From contig CM018038.1 in the NCBI GenBank assembly GCA_008638375.1, positions 12,099,740 to 12,163,739 on the forward strand: a stretch of 64,000 bases of DNA. Reading direction: 5' to 3'. Shown here piece after piece: positions 1 to 10,746 of this stretch. This DNA is from Nyssa sinensis. Lineage: Eukaryota; Streptophyta; Magnoliopsida; Cornales; Nyssaceae. How positions within the stretch are numbered: position 1 is the stretch's first letter; each line of letters begins with the position of its first letter. The position numbers and the translations under genes are program-made. A model generated the notes under the pieces. That model was not told the DNA's origin. It was given only the letters and a program-made list of their open reading frames with translations, and did no database searches.

Positions 1-470
1 GGTCTCCCAATTATGACATTATATGGGGATTTAGCATTCAGAACCATGTATTTAGTTACTGTGGTTTTTTGTCCGTCTCTTTCTCCTACAGTAGTGGCGA
101 GGTCAATCCTTCCTAACGGAGTATTGAGATTCCCATCGAAACCTGCCATGATTATGAGAGTGGGCTTGATGTCACTGGGGTTGAGCTTCATCTGCTTGAA
201 AGGTTCGTAGAACAGTATGTTCGTCGAACTCCCAATATCCACGAGGACCCTTCGAACCTCAAAGTTGGAAATTTTGAGGGAGATGACAAGGGCATCACTA
301 TGAGGACAATGTACTCCTGTAAGATCTTCATCTGAGAACTGGATTTCTGGTACTGGCCTCAATATTTTCTCGACATTAGAAATCTGCATGATGCTAGGAG
401 TAGCTCTGGCCTCCCGAGCATATCGCTTCCTTGATCTGTTGAACGTTTCCGTTGTCGGGGAATCTGTATG
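1..470 (-). pseudogene. Ty3/gypsy protease region (partial, runs off window)
   Basis: Retroviral-type aspartic protease of the gypsy element whose 5' LTR is at 2253-2769. Reading leftward on the minus strand, a continuous frame gives a segment ending in the active-site motif VLVDIGSSTNILF (about 210-250). It continues through a flap-like stretch to YMVLNAKSPYNVIIG at the window edge, equivalent to the conserved 'LVVD.PSAYNAIIGRP' block of plant Tat/Ogre-type elements. The protease would mature Gag-Pol in the virus-like particle. The rest of pol (RT, RNase H, integrase) must lie left of the window. Frame breaks separate this part from gag, so it is probably not functional. Confidence 0.8.
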
Positions 471-967
471 AAGGACGAAGATTACTTGGTCGTTCTGCCG
501 TTGAGGCTCATTCTATCCTTCCCTTTGCTCTTGTCTCTGGTCAGGCCTCTGATCTGTCCTCCTCTACTGAGGTCTATCATTACGGGGGTTCTGCCCCCCG
601 TCCTACTTGACGAATTCCTGCAATCGTCCTCTTCTTATAAGCTGCTCAATCTCATGTTTGAGGACATACATGTGTTAGTTATGTGCCCACGATTTTTGTG
701 GAAATCACAATACTTGCTCTAATCCCTGTAGCTGGGGTCACCTTTTAAGGGCTCTGGCCATCTTAAGTTTTCTCAAGATCTAACTTGTCACAATATGTTG
801 TTCGGAGAGGTGTTCAGAGGAGTAAAATTGGCGAACTCCCTTAGTCCTGAATTATATGAAGTTCTGGGCACTATTCTTTTTTCTGGGCTTCTGATTCTTT
901 TCTTAGTTGTACTAGGGTCCCTCCTCTGGTCATTCTTCTTCTGATCGTCTTTCTTCTGGTCGTCTTT
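470..967 (-). pseudogene. Gag C-terminus with zinc-knuckle-like motif, frameshifted
   Basis: Continuation of the gypsy gag after the main open frame. The minus strand reads REFANFTPLNTSPNNIL, then a stop, then WPEPLKGDPSYRD, then YCDFHKNRGHITNTC at about 662-720. This is the CX2HX4GHXTXXC-type knuckle typical of plant Tat-lineage Gag, normally followed by an 'LK.QIE.LI' stretch that here lies in a shifted frame. Several stops and at least one frameshift make it a decayed coding segment linking gag to protease. Confidence 0.7.
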
Positions 968-2173
968 CTAGGCTTGTTCTTTAACCTTTCGGGAGGTGTC
1001 TTTTGCTTCCTCTAGGATAATGTATTTCCTTGCTCGATTCATGAGGGCTGCCATGTCGGCAAGGGGATTTTTTGTCAAGGAATCCCTGAAGCCTCCCTGT
1101 GCAAGACCATAGGTCAGAGCAGCTACAAGAAAACTGGGGCTGCAGTCTGTAATCTTAGTGAGTTCGGCATTGAAGCGTGCGATGTACTCTCTAAGGGACT
1201 CCTCCTTAGTCTGTTTCACATTTAACAGGAATTCAGGACCCTTCTTTAGCCTCTTGTTGGTCATGAATCTGTCCAGAAATCGCCTACCGAGCTCGTAGAA
1301 ACTGGTGATTGAGTTCGGTAGGAGGTGATGAAACCACTTTAAAGCAATACCCTTGAGGCTGGTCACAAACGTTCGGCACATAAAGGCGTCAAAAGTGCCA
1401 TGTAGGGCCATTGTGTGTTGGTAATGGGAAAGGTGGTCCATTGGATCCCCTGTCCCATCATAAGGAGGGAACTTTGGGACAACAAACTTCTTTGGTCTCT
1501 CCTTGACCATGATAGCAGGGGTGAACGGTGTGGCAAACCTTCCGAGCAGCCTGGCTAACTCGTCTTTTTCTGGAGGGATTTGAGCACCCCTCATAACAAT
1601 AGTTCGCTCCAGAGACTCTGCAACTTCTTCAGCTCTTTGTGGGCCCCTAGGCAAGATTGGTTGCTGTGAGTCAAGCCTTGTGGCTTCAGGGCCTATATAG
1701 ATAGGATGATCCCGTCCCATGGCTGGGAGATTACTTTGGTCCTCTTGGATTGGAGGTGCAGGAGCCACTTGGGGTTGAGACTCTTGTGGTGCTGGGTTCA
1801 CTCCCGAAGCCCCAAGGGCTAGAGCCTTAGTGGTGCTTCGATAATGGACTTCTGGGATAAAGGTTGATATCCCTCTGCCTGCGGTTGCTGACGGTTGGGG
1901 ATCTCCATGAATGTGAGTAGTAGTAGGAGATTGTTGATCGGTCGTGTTGACGGGTGGATTCAAAGGATTAGCTTCACGATTCTAAGTGAGCATTGCCAGA
2001 GTTCTAGACATGGCTAGGAGTTGTTCTTGCATCAACTGGTTTTGTTGTTTGACTTGGTCGAGCTCTTGCCGCACGGGATCACTTGTTCGTCCTCTTCCTC
2101 GTCCAGCAGGCGGTTGGGGTTGAGGGTTTTGAGGATTTTGAGTATTCTTCCTTGATCGGAGATTGGGAGCCAT
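968..2173 (-). pseudogene. Ty3/gypsy Gag polyprotein (retrotransposon gag domain)
   Basis: Two open blocks in the same minus-strand frame, 2173-1982 and 1963-968, are separated only by a TAG codon at 1982-1984, so this is one gag of about 400 residues with a nonsense interruption. The N-terminus (MAPNLRSRKNTQNPQ) is P/Q/R-rich and followed by a short coiled-coil-like QELDQVKQQNQLMQEQL. The C-terminal half carries the retrotransposon gag core (PKFPPYDGTGDPMDHLSHYQ and the LREYIARFNAELTKI region), which forms the capsid. The ATG lies about 60 nt after the primer binding site. A close homologue is at 60320-60889 plus 63725-64000, which confirms the frame. Confidence 0.85.
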
Positions 2174-2231
2174 AATCTTTTAGTGAAAAGGAGAATGAGT
2201 TCTCTTCAAGTAGAGCACTTGGTGATTGTCG

Positions 2232-2249
2232 TTCCCACAGACGGCGCCA
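2232..2249 (-). promoter_or_regulatory. Primer binding site of gypsy element
   Basis: The minus strand just inside the LTR reads TGGCGCCGTCTGTGGGAA, three bases from the LTR boundary. The same 18-mer occurs in the intact element at 29756-29773. It begins with TGG, complementary to the CCA end of a tRNA, as expected for the minus-strand primer site. The exact tRNA species was not determined. Confidence 0.8.
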
Positions 2250-2252
2250 AAC

Positions 2253-2769
2253 TGATGCTGCACTTTTTGGCTGATGCGTATTCCGAGCTCGGATCCCTGA
2301 AAAACACTCAAAGAAGAAGATCAGAGAACCATCGGATTGGCTCCAGCGCTAGCTGCTCTGATGCTTAAGTTAGTAAACTGAATTGAAAAGACTGTAATTG
2401 TAAGCTAAAGAATGAGCATGAATATAAAAGTGTACCTTAGGGTCGTATTTATAGGCTTAGTAATTCCTAAGTTGATTAGGATTTGGAGCCATGAAAGTAG
2501 GAATTTGATCATCGGAGAATGGCAGTTACCTTATCGGATACTGCGCTTGAGAGATAACCATGGGTGGCAGTTTCCTTGTAGAAGACTGTTTCCTTATCCT
2601 CTGCTCGGCAAGTGTTAGGGTGGTGATGAGCTCTGAAACATGAGGAGTGCTCTGAAGGTCTGTGCAAGGACCTGTGAGTTCTGTAGGTCTGCTCGGAATG
2701 GCCGAGCTCTGCATGGTCTGTAAGCATACATGTTGCATGAGGATTGGTCTGTCACTTTGTGGTATATCA
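2253..2769 (-). repeat. 5' LTR of Tat-like gypsy element (517 bp)
   Basis: On the + strand it begins TGATGCTGCA and ends TATATCA, so it has TG..CA ends. The primer binding site and gag lie on its left, so this is the 5' LTR of a minus-strand element. A TATA box (TATAAATA, minus) lies at 2446-2453. It is clearly homologous to the LTR at 58987-59599 (shared ACACTCAAAGAAGAAGATCA and the following 100 bp) and more distantly to the 781-bp LTRs at 22687 and 29777. The base pairs after it, GAACT (2770-2774), would be the target duplication, but the other end is outside the window. Confidence 0.8.
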
Positions 2770-2774
2770 GAACT

Positions 2775-3133
2775 TGTACAATATTCATGATTGATCAGCT
2801 TGACAAACATAAAAAAGTGAGAGATCATTGTATACAAGCTTTTCTTAATGCTACGCAATCTTCATTTAGCTAATAATCAGGAGGTATAAAGTCGAGAAGA
2901 TTAGCTAAAATTGAACGTCAATGAGTTTTGACGATAATGTGACTTCAAGGATCAAAAAGAAGAAAAAAAATGTTATGCTCTCCAATCCTTTCATTGGTTC
3001 TCTAGAGTATAGTATGAAAGGAAAGGAAAGCAAAGAAGTGAATAACATTTCTGATAAAATGATCTTTGAGTTTGCAAATTATCACCACTTTCATCACCAC
3101 TTTGCTGACTCTGCCAGCCCATATATATGTTGT
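2775..3133. other. Intergenic, no gene seen
   Basis: AT-rich sequence between the gypsy LTR and the LEA_2 pseudogene. Apparent small frames here lack any recognisable domain. Confidence 0.5.
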
Positions 3134-3676
3134 TTAGAGTCGATCTTTTGCATGAGTTTCTTTTGCAATCTTTGTACTCCCAGTTTTCAATGCCCCAATC
3201 TTCAGTCTACCTGGGGCATTCATTGATATAGATAAAGTGACATGCATTTTTTGAATTTGTGCTTTGCATGTTCTTCTTAATCTCAAGAGGCAACACAATG
3301 TTTGAACCATGGAGGGTCATCCAAAAGACTGTTGAATTCTTTGGGCCATGGTCCAAAGTTGGATATGTTAATCCAACAGCTATTTCTTGTTGTCTAAAAG
3401 AGAGGGAGGCATCACCACCCTGGTCGTAGTAAATGCGTGCATGATCATTTGGATTATTGGATTTCAATGTAATGTCATACTCAGGGTGGTGCTGATGATG
3501 AGAAGGCGGTGGGTTTTTTTTTAAAGAGATTCTTAACATGGAATGTATGACTATTATGCCTTAGAAAAATAAGAAGTAATGCCTCCAACTAACTAGGCCA
3601 AGAATGAGGACGAGGACAACAACGATGATGAAGACACATGGGAAGCAAGTACAACAAGCCTTATTTTGATTCAGCT
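3134..3676 (-). pseudogene. NDR1/HIN1-like (LEA_2) protein, decayed
   Basis: One minus-strand frame gives a cysteine-rich start plus membrane segment (ACCTCFPCVFIIVVVLVLIL, about 3600-3660). After an in-frame stop near 3562 comes a LEA_2 core with YDITLKSNNPNDHARIYYDQ and STVFWMTLHGSNIVL (about 3290-3480). A frameshift near 3215 leads to RLKIGALKTGSTKIAK and a stop at 3134-3136. This is the order of NHL proteins, which sit in the plasma membrane with an extracellular or apoplastic LEA_2 domain and act in defence and abscisic acid responses. The missing N-terminus, a stop and a frameshift make it a pseudogene. Any full-length parent gene is elsewhere. Confidence 0.7.
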
Positions 3677-4171
3677 AGCAAAGTGTGCTCAGATACTCAA
3701 GTAAGTGGATGTCATGGTTTCTGATACAACCAAAAATAGCACCACCATCGAGATCAGGACACGTGGACAATGGCGGTACTGAGATGGTGAGGAGGGGTTT
3801 CCATTCTTCCAAGATTTTAAGAAATTTTTTCTTCTACTAAAATTTTATTATAATTTAGAAATTGTTCTCCCAAAAATTTTTTTACTTTTATAATATCCTT
3901 GTTATATATAATTTTTGCCTCCCCAATACAACATCTTTGGGTCACGTGGACATTAAAGTTGCATATTCTTCTGAGACCAATCAAGTCACTAGATAAAAGC
4001 TCTGAACAACGGACATCTAGTTCGGTTCAACGATCATGTCATAAACTTTCTTATTGATCTAATTGCCCGCAGTCTAAGCATCCAAGCTCAGTATGTCTTG
4101 AGGCATTGTATACAATGAACAAGACTATCAATACAACTATGATTACAAACTAGGAGATCGCCAAAGTGGCT
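3677..4171. other. Intergenic with a degraded MITE copy (about 3760-3935)
   Basis: The segment starting GGCGGTACTGAGATGG and passing through an AT-rich core to TTTGCCTCCCC resembles, in opposite orientation, the MITE at 4177-4364: both share the TTCTACTAA, TATAATTTA and CTTTTATAA blocks in order. No gene is seen. Confidence 0.45.
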
Positions 4172-4560
4172 ATCGCTAGCAATAGCGGACTTAGAAGTTA
4201 TGTGATGGGGGGCAAAAAAATATATATATACCAGAGGTGTTATAAAAGTATTAAAAAACTTGAGAGGGAAATTTTTAAATTATAGAAAAAACTTAGTAGA
4301 AAAAAAAATTCCAAAGTTCTGGAGGGGCAGTGGCCCCCCTGGCCACCCCCCAGGACCGCCACTGATCGCCAGAGCCTCTCCACGATCTTTTTCTTTTCAT
4401 TGTTTTGTATGAATTTATCAAAACAATCAAATCTATTCTTGTTTCATTCTCCTCTGACTTGATCGTCGAAGTGGCCATCACCAGATCCTCTCCATGATCT
4501 TTTCTCTTTCATTGTTTTGCAGGAATCCATCAAAACAATCCCAACAGTTGATTCATCCAA
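4156..4560. repeat. Tandem duplication split by a MITE
   Basis: Copy 1 is 4156-4176 joined to 4370-about 4450; copy 2 is 4461-about 4560. They align end to end (GATCG.C.AAGTGGC.ATC.C then CAGA.CCTCTCCA.GATCTTTT and CATTGTTTTG) once the MITE is removed. Copy 2 therefore shows the pre-insertion state of copy 1. The minus strand of both copies can be read as a short peptide containing KRSWRGSGD. Whether it derives from a gene is unknown. Confidence 0.65.
4177..4364. mobile_element. 188-bp MITE with 5-bp target duplication ATCGC
   Basis: Flanked by ATCGC at 4172-4176 and 4365-4369. Its ends are imperfect inverted repeats (AGCGGACTTAG on the left; GGCGGTCCTGG as reverse complement on the right), with G/C runs next to each end and an AT-rich core. 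Related copies appear at about 3760-3935 and about 33245-33375, where GTGGCCAGGGGAGG and CACCGCCC are recognisable. It has no coding capacity. The superfamily was not determined. Confidence 0.6.
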
Positions 4561-5805
4561 ACTGATTTTTTTTTTACCACAACACAGTTTTCTCCTCCAG
4601 ATGGGGAGCAATGTTGAGGAGGGAGAGGGGTGGCAAGGGTAGGGGTGGACATAGGTGGTGGCATTGATAGGAGGTTGAGAAAAGAGAGAATTGTTTGAAG
4701 GGGATCTAGCAATCAAAATGATTATCTTTTTTCAAAAAAACAGAACGACTATTATTATTAGATTGTTTACTTGGTCAATTACTTAATTGACAACCTAATG
4801 TTGCCATGTTTGGCCTTTTATTTTTCTTTTTGAATCTGTAAATATTTGAATTTTGCCCAATATATTGACTTTACCCCCGAAGTTGTTTTCCACCTCAATT
4901 CAAACTCAAACACCTTATTTGAATATGAATTTTGGTGTAAAGTCACCAAATTTTAAGGTTATGATCATTTTAGCCCTAGGCAAGGCAAGGGTGTAAAATA
5001 GGGATGGAAATGAAGGTGATGAAGCAAGAACAACTCTCATTTAAAACTCCCTTGGCTTTTCATATTCCACTTGTTGCCAAAAGGTCATGGGGTTCACGGA
5101 GAGAAACAATTCATTAGTTCCGGTATCTTGCATCTTAATGATGAATGAATACCCGACATACTAACAAGATATGTTAACCACAGCTTGTTCACAAATAATA
5201 TAACTGTACAAGTATATGAGATATTCTCAAAGTATAGAAATCAAAGGTAGAGAAAATTTGACATTTTGTTAGGTATGAATGCTTGATAATATAAAATATT
5301 TTAGCATAGAAATAAAACCAAAAGGATGTCCGAGATTAAACAAAGTTAATAAAGAAATGAAAAAACTAGCATGACGGATGGTTGTATATATTCTCTGCAA
5401 CACCAAACTCAACAACACAGGAATTATGGACCACAATATCAATATTACCATTGCAAGAGAACTACAAACTAAAGGCTCCTTCGAAATACATATTCCTGAA
5501 TTAATACTACACTTGTTAAATTTTTATTTCTTGCAATTTAGGAATGGACCTAGTGAATCCAAATTGGACTGCACCATCCTGAAAACAAAAGCGGGCCTGG
5601 CCCATACATCCAACTATCCAAGTCAATGGTCAACGATTCTCTCTCCTCTTAAAAAGTGTACTACACTCATCTTCGAGCCCACCAGAATAACCTGTACGGT
5701 ACTCCATCTTTGATCTCTTCTGTTCTGATCACAAGCAAGAACACTTACCTGAAGCCTTTGCCAAATTTAGCAGATATTCTCCGCCGCCAAATTTAGATCC
5801 AAAAG
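4561..5805. other. Intergenic and F-box upstream region
   Basis: No convincing coding sequence. AT-rich up to about 5700, then more mixed sequence directly before the F-box start codon, which should hold its promoter and 5' leader. No clear TATA box could be assigned. Confidence 0.5.
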
Positions 5806-6840
5806 ATGCTTCCAACTGCCGAGCCTCAGCAAACGGACGGCTTTGATCGATTACCGGACTCGCTGGTCCTGCTCATCTTTAACGACATTACAGACATCAA
5901 AACCCTAATCCGATGCCGAGCCGTCTCAAGGCGGTTCAACTCGCTTGTTCCGCAAGCGGACACCCTTCTACTCAAGGTTGACCGGGTCATCTCTGCCACC
6001 GAACCGGAGGAAGAGGACGATGACTCGTTTCTCGTTTGTTTCCTCAGATCAATCTTCAAGTCCCTCCACGACCTCATATCGCCCAAATCCCTCCCAAAAC
6101 CAACCCCGTCACAAAACTCTCCCACCCAAATTCTATGCGGATTCGAGAGGATCCGAGAACTGGAGATCGAGTTACCTTCCGGTGATCTGCGGCTGGAGAG
6201 AGGAGCAGTGATCAGGTGGAAAGCGGAGTTCGGGAAGACCTTGAGGGGCTGCGTGATCCTCGGGTTTCGTGCGATCGGAGAAGGCGGAGCAGAGGTGTAT
6301 TTGGGCGGCGGAGGCTGGTTGAAGATGAGGGTGGTGTGGACAATAAGCGCGTTGATAGCGGCGTCAGCGAGGCATTACATGTTAAGGGAGGTTGTAAGAG
6401 ATCATAGAGAGTTGGAAAGGTTGGTGGTGAGGGACCGCGATGGGGAAGGGACGGTGGTGATGGATAAGGAAGGTTTACGAGAGTGCAGAGAGAGCGGCGA
6501 AGAGGAACAGGAACAGGAACAGGAACAGGAACAGGAACAGGAGGAGGAACAGGCGAATGTTAGTGGTGGTGAGGTGTGGTGGAGAAACAATCGAACGACG
6601 GTGCCGGCGGTGAGGATGAGGATGAGGCACGAGCCGCGGCTGGAGCTTGCGGGTGGCAAACGGATGGAGGGTGCGACCCTGGTGGTAGTGAGGCCCACAA
6701 ATAGCGTCACAGAATCGGAGGCAGAAGAACAAAATAGCGATGCTACTTTGGCTTTTGGGGCTTTCGGAGGGGTGTACGGAGAGGCCGTGGAGAAGCTGCT
6801 CAAGTGTCGGAGTTACATCCTGGAAATGAACTCCTTCTAG
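5806..6840 (+). CDS. F-box protein, AUF1/AUF2 type
   Basis: A 344-residue intronless reading frame. Residues 13-56 form an F-box (FDRLPDSLVLLIFNDI ... KTLIRCRAVSRRFNSL), the Skp1-binding module of SCF E3 ubiquitin ligases. The rest follows the plant 'auxin up-regulated F-box' family closely: GFERIRELEIELPSGD, RWKAEFGKTLRGCVI, VVWTISALIAASARHY, VVRDRDGEGTVVMD, ATLVVVRPT and the C-terminal LEMNSF. These proteins act in the cytosol and nucleus in ubiquitin-dependent turnover linked to auxin and cytokinin responses in roots; the substrate is unknown. The ATG chosen precedes the F-box by 12 residues and fits the family. Unusual is a pure (EQ)6 run at residues 234-245 in a variable acidic linker. 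Length is close to the family norm. Assignment to this family is firm; the exact orthologue is not. Confidence 0.93.
   Translation: MLPTAEPQQTDGFDRLPDSLVLLIFNDITDIKTLIRCRAVSRRFNSLVPQADTLLLKVDRVISATEPEEEDDDSFLVCFLRSIFKSLHDLISPKSLPKPTPSQNSPTQILCGFERIRELEIELPSGDLRLERGAVIRWKAEFGKTLRGCVILGFRAIGEGGAEVYLGGGGWLKMRVVWTISALIAASARHYMLREVVRDHRELERLVVRDRDGEGTVVMDKEGLRECRESGEEEQEQEQEQEQEQEEEQANVSGGEVWWRNNRTTVPAVRMRMRHEPRLELAGGKRMEGATLVVVRPTNSVTESEAEEQNSDATLAFGAFGGVYGEAVEKLLKCRSYILEMNSF
6505..6540 (+). repeat. Coding hexanucleotide microsatellite (GAACAG)6
   Basis: Six exact GAACAG units inside the F-box gene encode alternating Glu-Gln. In-frame changes in unit number would lengthen or shorten the linker without frameshift. 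Confidence 0.9.
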
Positions 6841-9499
6841 CGCCTGCAATGTGAAATTTCATTGTCCTGTTGTAATGGCAATTGTTGGCACCTTGCGTGC
6901 TGCTGGGTTGCACTCTTTAGAAATAAGGAGGGCTTCCAAAGCCTCCTGGTGCTTGCTTGTTTCATATATAATGGTATCTATAGGCTTTTTTTTTTTCTAT
7001 CTTTTCGGTTGCTCATTCAAGTGGGAAATCATACTGGAGAGGATGAATGAAATTTACCATTCCTGCGCAGGTTCCAAATTATGTTCTCTTCAACTTGCAA
7101 TTCATTTCTTCTAGTTTTTTGTGGTTTAGTCTGCAAGATTTAATTTGTGACAAGAGCTTTAACTTCACCAAATTCCTAGGGAGTTCCAAACTCACTAGGT
7201 AAGAATCCATCCAATTGTTTTGTGCATTTTAGAAAGGAGGTTTATTTACTCTGGTTGTAATCTTCTATAAAAATAAAAAATTAAAAAAAAAGGACAATTT
7301 TCTATTCCAACTTCTTAATTAGAGTAAAAAAATCATTCCTTACCATCACTATCACAATTGCTGCCTCGAGGTCGGGGATGTCTCATTTGGGTTTGGTTTG
7401 GCCTACATTTGAACTCAAATTGATAAAAATTATTTTAAAACATGGTAGGAATTTTTATTCAATTTGGAGTGAAACATTGAGTTATCGGTGGAGATGGCCT
7501 AAGCGATCTCCTATCTATCTTGTGAATTGGCTGTTAGAAGGTGGTCCACCCGTATTTGAGTGAGCTAGCTATCAGAGGTTCCACACATTCATCAGCCAAC
7601 CACTTTGTTCAGAAACACAATCATGGATTGAACTATAACCCAGTAGAGAGATCTTTGTAATTGTATTCCGGAGAACCTGATATGGCCACAAGGACATATC
7701 ACATAAAAGAAAAAAGAATTCACAAATAGCAGGAACAAGACCTTTTCAATAAATCAATTGAATCCTTGGGAGATAAGACCACCACCATATCTGGCACAAA
7801 AAGACTCTGATACTAGGAGCTCAGCTCTTAACTAGATTATCAACTAAAAGAACTGGGGTTAGCCAGCTTTTAAGTATTAAGATTACAGGTATTGCTGCTT
7901 ACTATTCATTTATTGGAGAAACTGGGCCATCCTATAGATGTGCATTGTGCACTACTGAGGCCTGCACGAATTCATGACTTCAGTAAATGCCTAGATATGA
8001 GAAGCAATGGCTTAAATGAATGATCACCAGAGTCCTCACCAGCTAGATATTTTTAACAGTATCGTAACCCATCAACTAACTTGTTCCAAAATAAGTTTCC
8101 TCATTTCTTTTGAATTTAATTACAGGTGGAACAACATAAGAAACGAGTATACAAGCTTGCATCTTCTTCAAGTAGAGCAGACTACACAAAGTCATCAAAC
8201 CATCACGGAAAGGGTTGTCACAGAAAATCAGGAACTAGAAATAAAGTGGTTCAAATGAATAAAAACTCAATCTCTAAATCAGCCGATGGTTAAATCACCA
8301 CAAGCTCAAACTTACAATAGTATTGTCCTATATGATATTTATTATGTATATATATATATATGTATTAAATTTTATATAAATTTGTTTAAATATAAATTTT
8401 TTATAATATGTAATAAAGAAAAAAAAAAAAAGAGGAAGATTTGTACCCCATTATCACTTTGTAATAATTTTTATCAAACACACAATTGCTTCTCCCAATC
8501 GGCACCTTTTCATAATCTAAAACTCCCCCAGATGAGCACTAAAATAATATGGACTACATATAGAAGCTACATAATCAATATTGTCCTAGTCATCATCATT
8601 GCCATCACCATCCTCACCTTTTGTCATCGTTTAGGGAAACTCAATCCAATAGCACATCCTGGAATTTTGTTTTGATATTCTAAAGGCAAGACTTATTATT
8701 TATGCAACAATGTGGATGCTTGCAGTTTCTTATAATCACCCCTGCTTGCATCAGAAACCCATTTTCCTGAATCATCTTTACAGAGTTAAGTCCTTGTGGA
8801 TAATAGGATCCAAGGTGGATTGAACGAAAAGTAAAGAGACGTGATTGCTTGATATATATACACTCAACTGTAGAATAATTAAATGCCTCACAAATTCCCG
8901 TTGTATATCCATAATGCATGTATATTCTTCTGCCAACTAAATGTTGAGATGAGAAGTAGACGAAATCAACCCAAAGGAACCTCTAACCTGCTAAAAAAAT
9001 GCAAATAGTCTTCGAGTCAGAGATGATTTGATTTAAAATCCAATACTTACCACTAGTGTATTAAAAAGCTTTGTCAATGCCTGCCTTGAAGCAAGACATA
9101 TCCAAAACGATTTGAAACTTTGAAAAAAAGAAGAAAAAAAGCAATGATCTTGAGAAGCATACACTTCAAACTCAGACATTCAAAAGCAACACTTCAAACC
9201 TTTTTGCGCTTCCCAAATGCTTCTCATGATTAACATTGGGGTTTCAAAGAATTTTAAAAGAATATTAACTACTACATCATAAAGATTAACACAAAAGAAT
9301 GAGACAGGCCCTAAAATTATTTATTTTCTTATTAAATAAATTGTTTCATATTAGTAGAACCACTTGATTAAGAGAAATTTATAACCAACAATGATGCTTG
9401 ACCACTTTCTTGGAGTCTTAAAAGCTTGACATAATTGAAGTGGATTTTTACATAAATGAAATTATGCTCTCCTACTATTTCCATATGATATTCAATTTT
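6841..9499. other. Intergenic, F-box 3' region onward
   Basis: Holds the F-box 3' flank (T-rich around 6980-7000) and AT-rich DNA with short simple repeats (TA run near 8347-8361). Small open frames show no domains or conserved motifs. Confidence 0.5.
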
Positions 9500-9820
9500 T
9501 ACCCCCAACAAGCTCAAGAAAGAGGGAAGAAGAAAAAACAGATTTACTATGTATTTTCAGACATAGATTTAGTAATTCTAAAAGGAAGATTACTCAAGAT
9601 ATTTAACCTCCCTCAAAAATTAGAAATTATAATGTTGGTTAAAGTTTCAAAATACTTTTTTCCCCCAACAAGCTCAAGAAATAGGGAAAAAGCACACACT
9701 GTAGTACTATGTATTTTGGGCTATAGAATTAGTACTTTTAACAGGAAGATTAGTCAAAACATTTAACCTCCCTCAAAAATTAGAAATTATAATGTTGGTT
9801 AAAGTTTCAAAATACAAAAA
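9500..9820. repeat. Two tandem copies of a 160-bp unit
   Basis: CCCCCAACAAGCTCAAGAAA begins near 9502 and again near 9662. Both copies run through TTTAACCTCCCTCAAAAATT to GTTAAAGTTTCAAAATAC. The second half of the unit is nearly identical and the first half is more diverged. Confidence 0.85.
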
Positions 9821-10732
9821 ATTCTTCTTTTCTAAATAATAATAATAATTTTTTATATTTTTTTAATTAAAATATTTAAGTCCCAAAAAAACTAACACCT
9901 CAACGCCTTGAACTTAAACTTGCCTTAGCCTTGCCTTGTGCTTTTGCCTTCTAAAACATTGTCCCCCACCACCTAATCTCAGCTTGGGCCATTGAAAAGA
10001 TTTAAATGAGATATTGGTTCTCTCCAGAAAGATAAGACCTTTTTAACTTTTCTTTCTATTGAGCATTTTTGCAAAATTTTTTCTGTCTTGACCCGTATCT
10101 AAAGTCTAATTCAGTCTTAACTCTTAAGGTTGTATAACTAATCCAGACAACCAAACTGGTTGGAGTTTGTAATGAAGGAAACGAAAAAAAAAAAAAACTC
10201 TCAACAAAAATGTGCTGAAAGAAATTAAAAAGGTTGTAGCAACTTGAAGTTAGAATCTACTATGACAAGAAGCACCCCACAAACAACTTTCAAGATGCTA
10301 CTAGCACCGGAAGAAACAGCACTTTTGGGAAAAAAGCACTGTAGTTGCCCAAATCATAATCAATATAATCGTATTACTTTATTTTATATTAATATTATAT
10401 TATTTTATTTTATTTTATTTTATTTGGTTTTTTGTAATTATTATAAGAGTTTATAGAATATATGTTGATTATAAAACCACAAAATATCCTTGGTTAAAAT
10501 TTAATATAATGATTTTTTAATATGCATGCAAGGGAAATTGAGTAATCTCACTTTTAAAATGGAGTCCTTTCTGTAAAAGAGCAATTTAATATACTAAAGA
10601 AGATTATAAATTTTTTTACTAAGATTAAGATCATCACACTTCAAATATTCACAAAAAATGTTTTCGTAAATAAATAATAATATATATTAATTACTTTCTT
10701 TGGGCTTAGAAGGTTTTAAACTATTAGGATAT
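9821..10732. other. AT-rich intergenic DNA
   Basis: No gene seen. Contains a TTTTA-type simple repeat near 10400-10425. Confidence 0.5.
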
Positions 10733-10746
10733 ATCATTCCAAAAAA

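Noticed and set aside
6402..6849. Long minus-strand frames opposite the F-box gene
   Set aside because: They are shadows of the GC-rich F-box coding sequence and contain Cys/Ser runs from the (GAACAG)n repeat.
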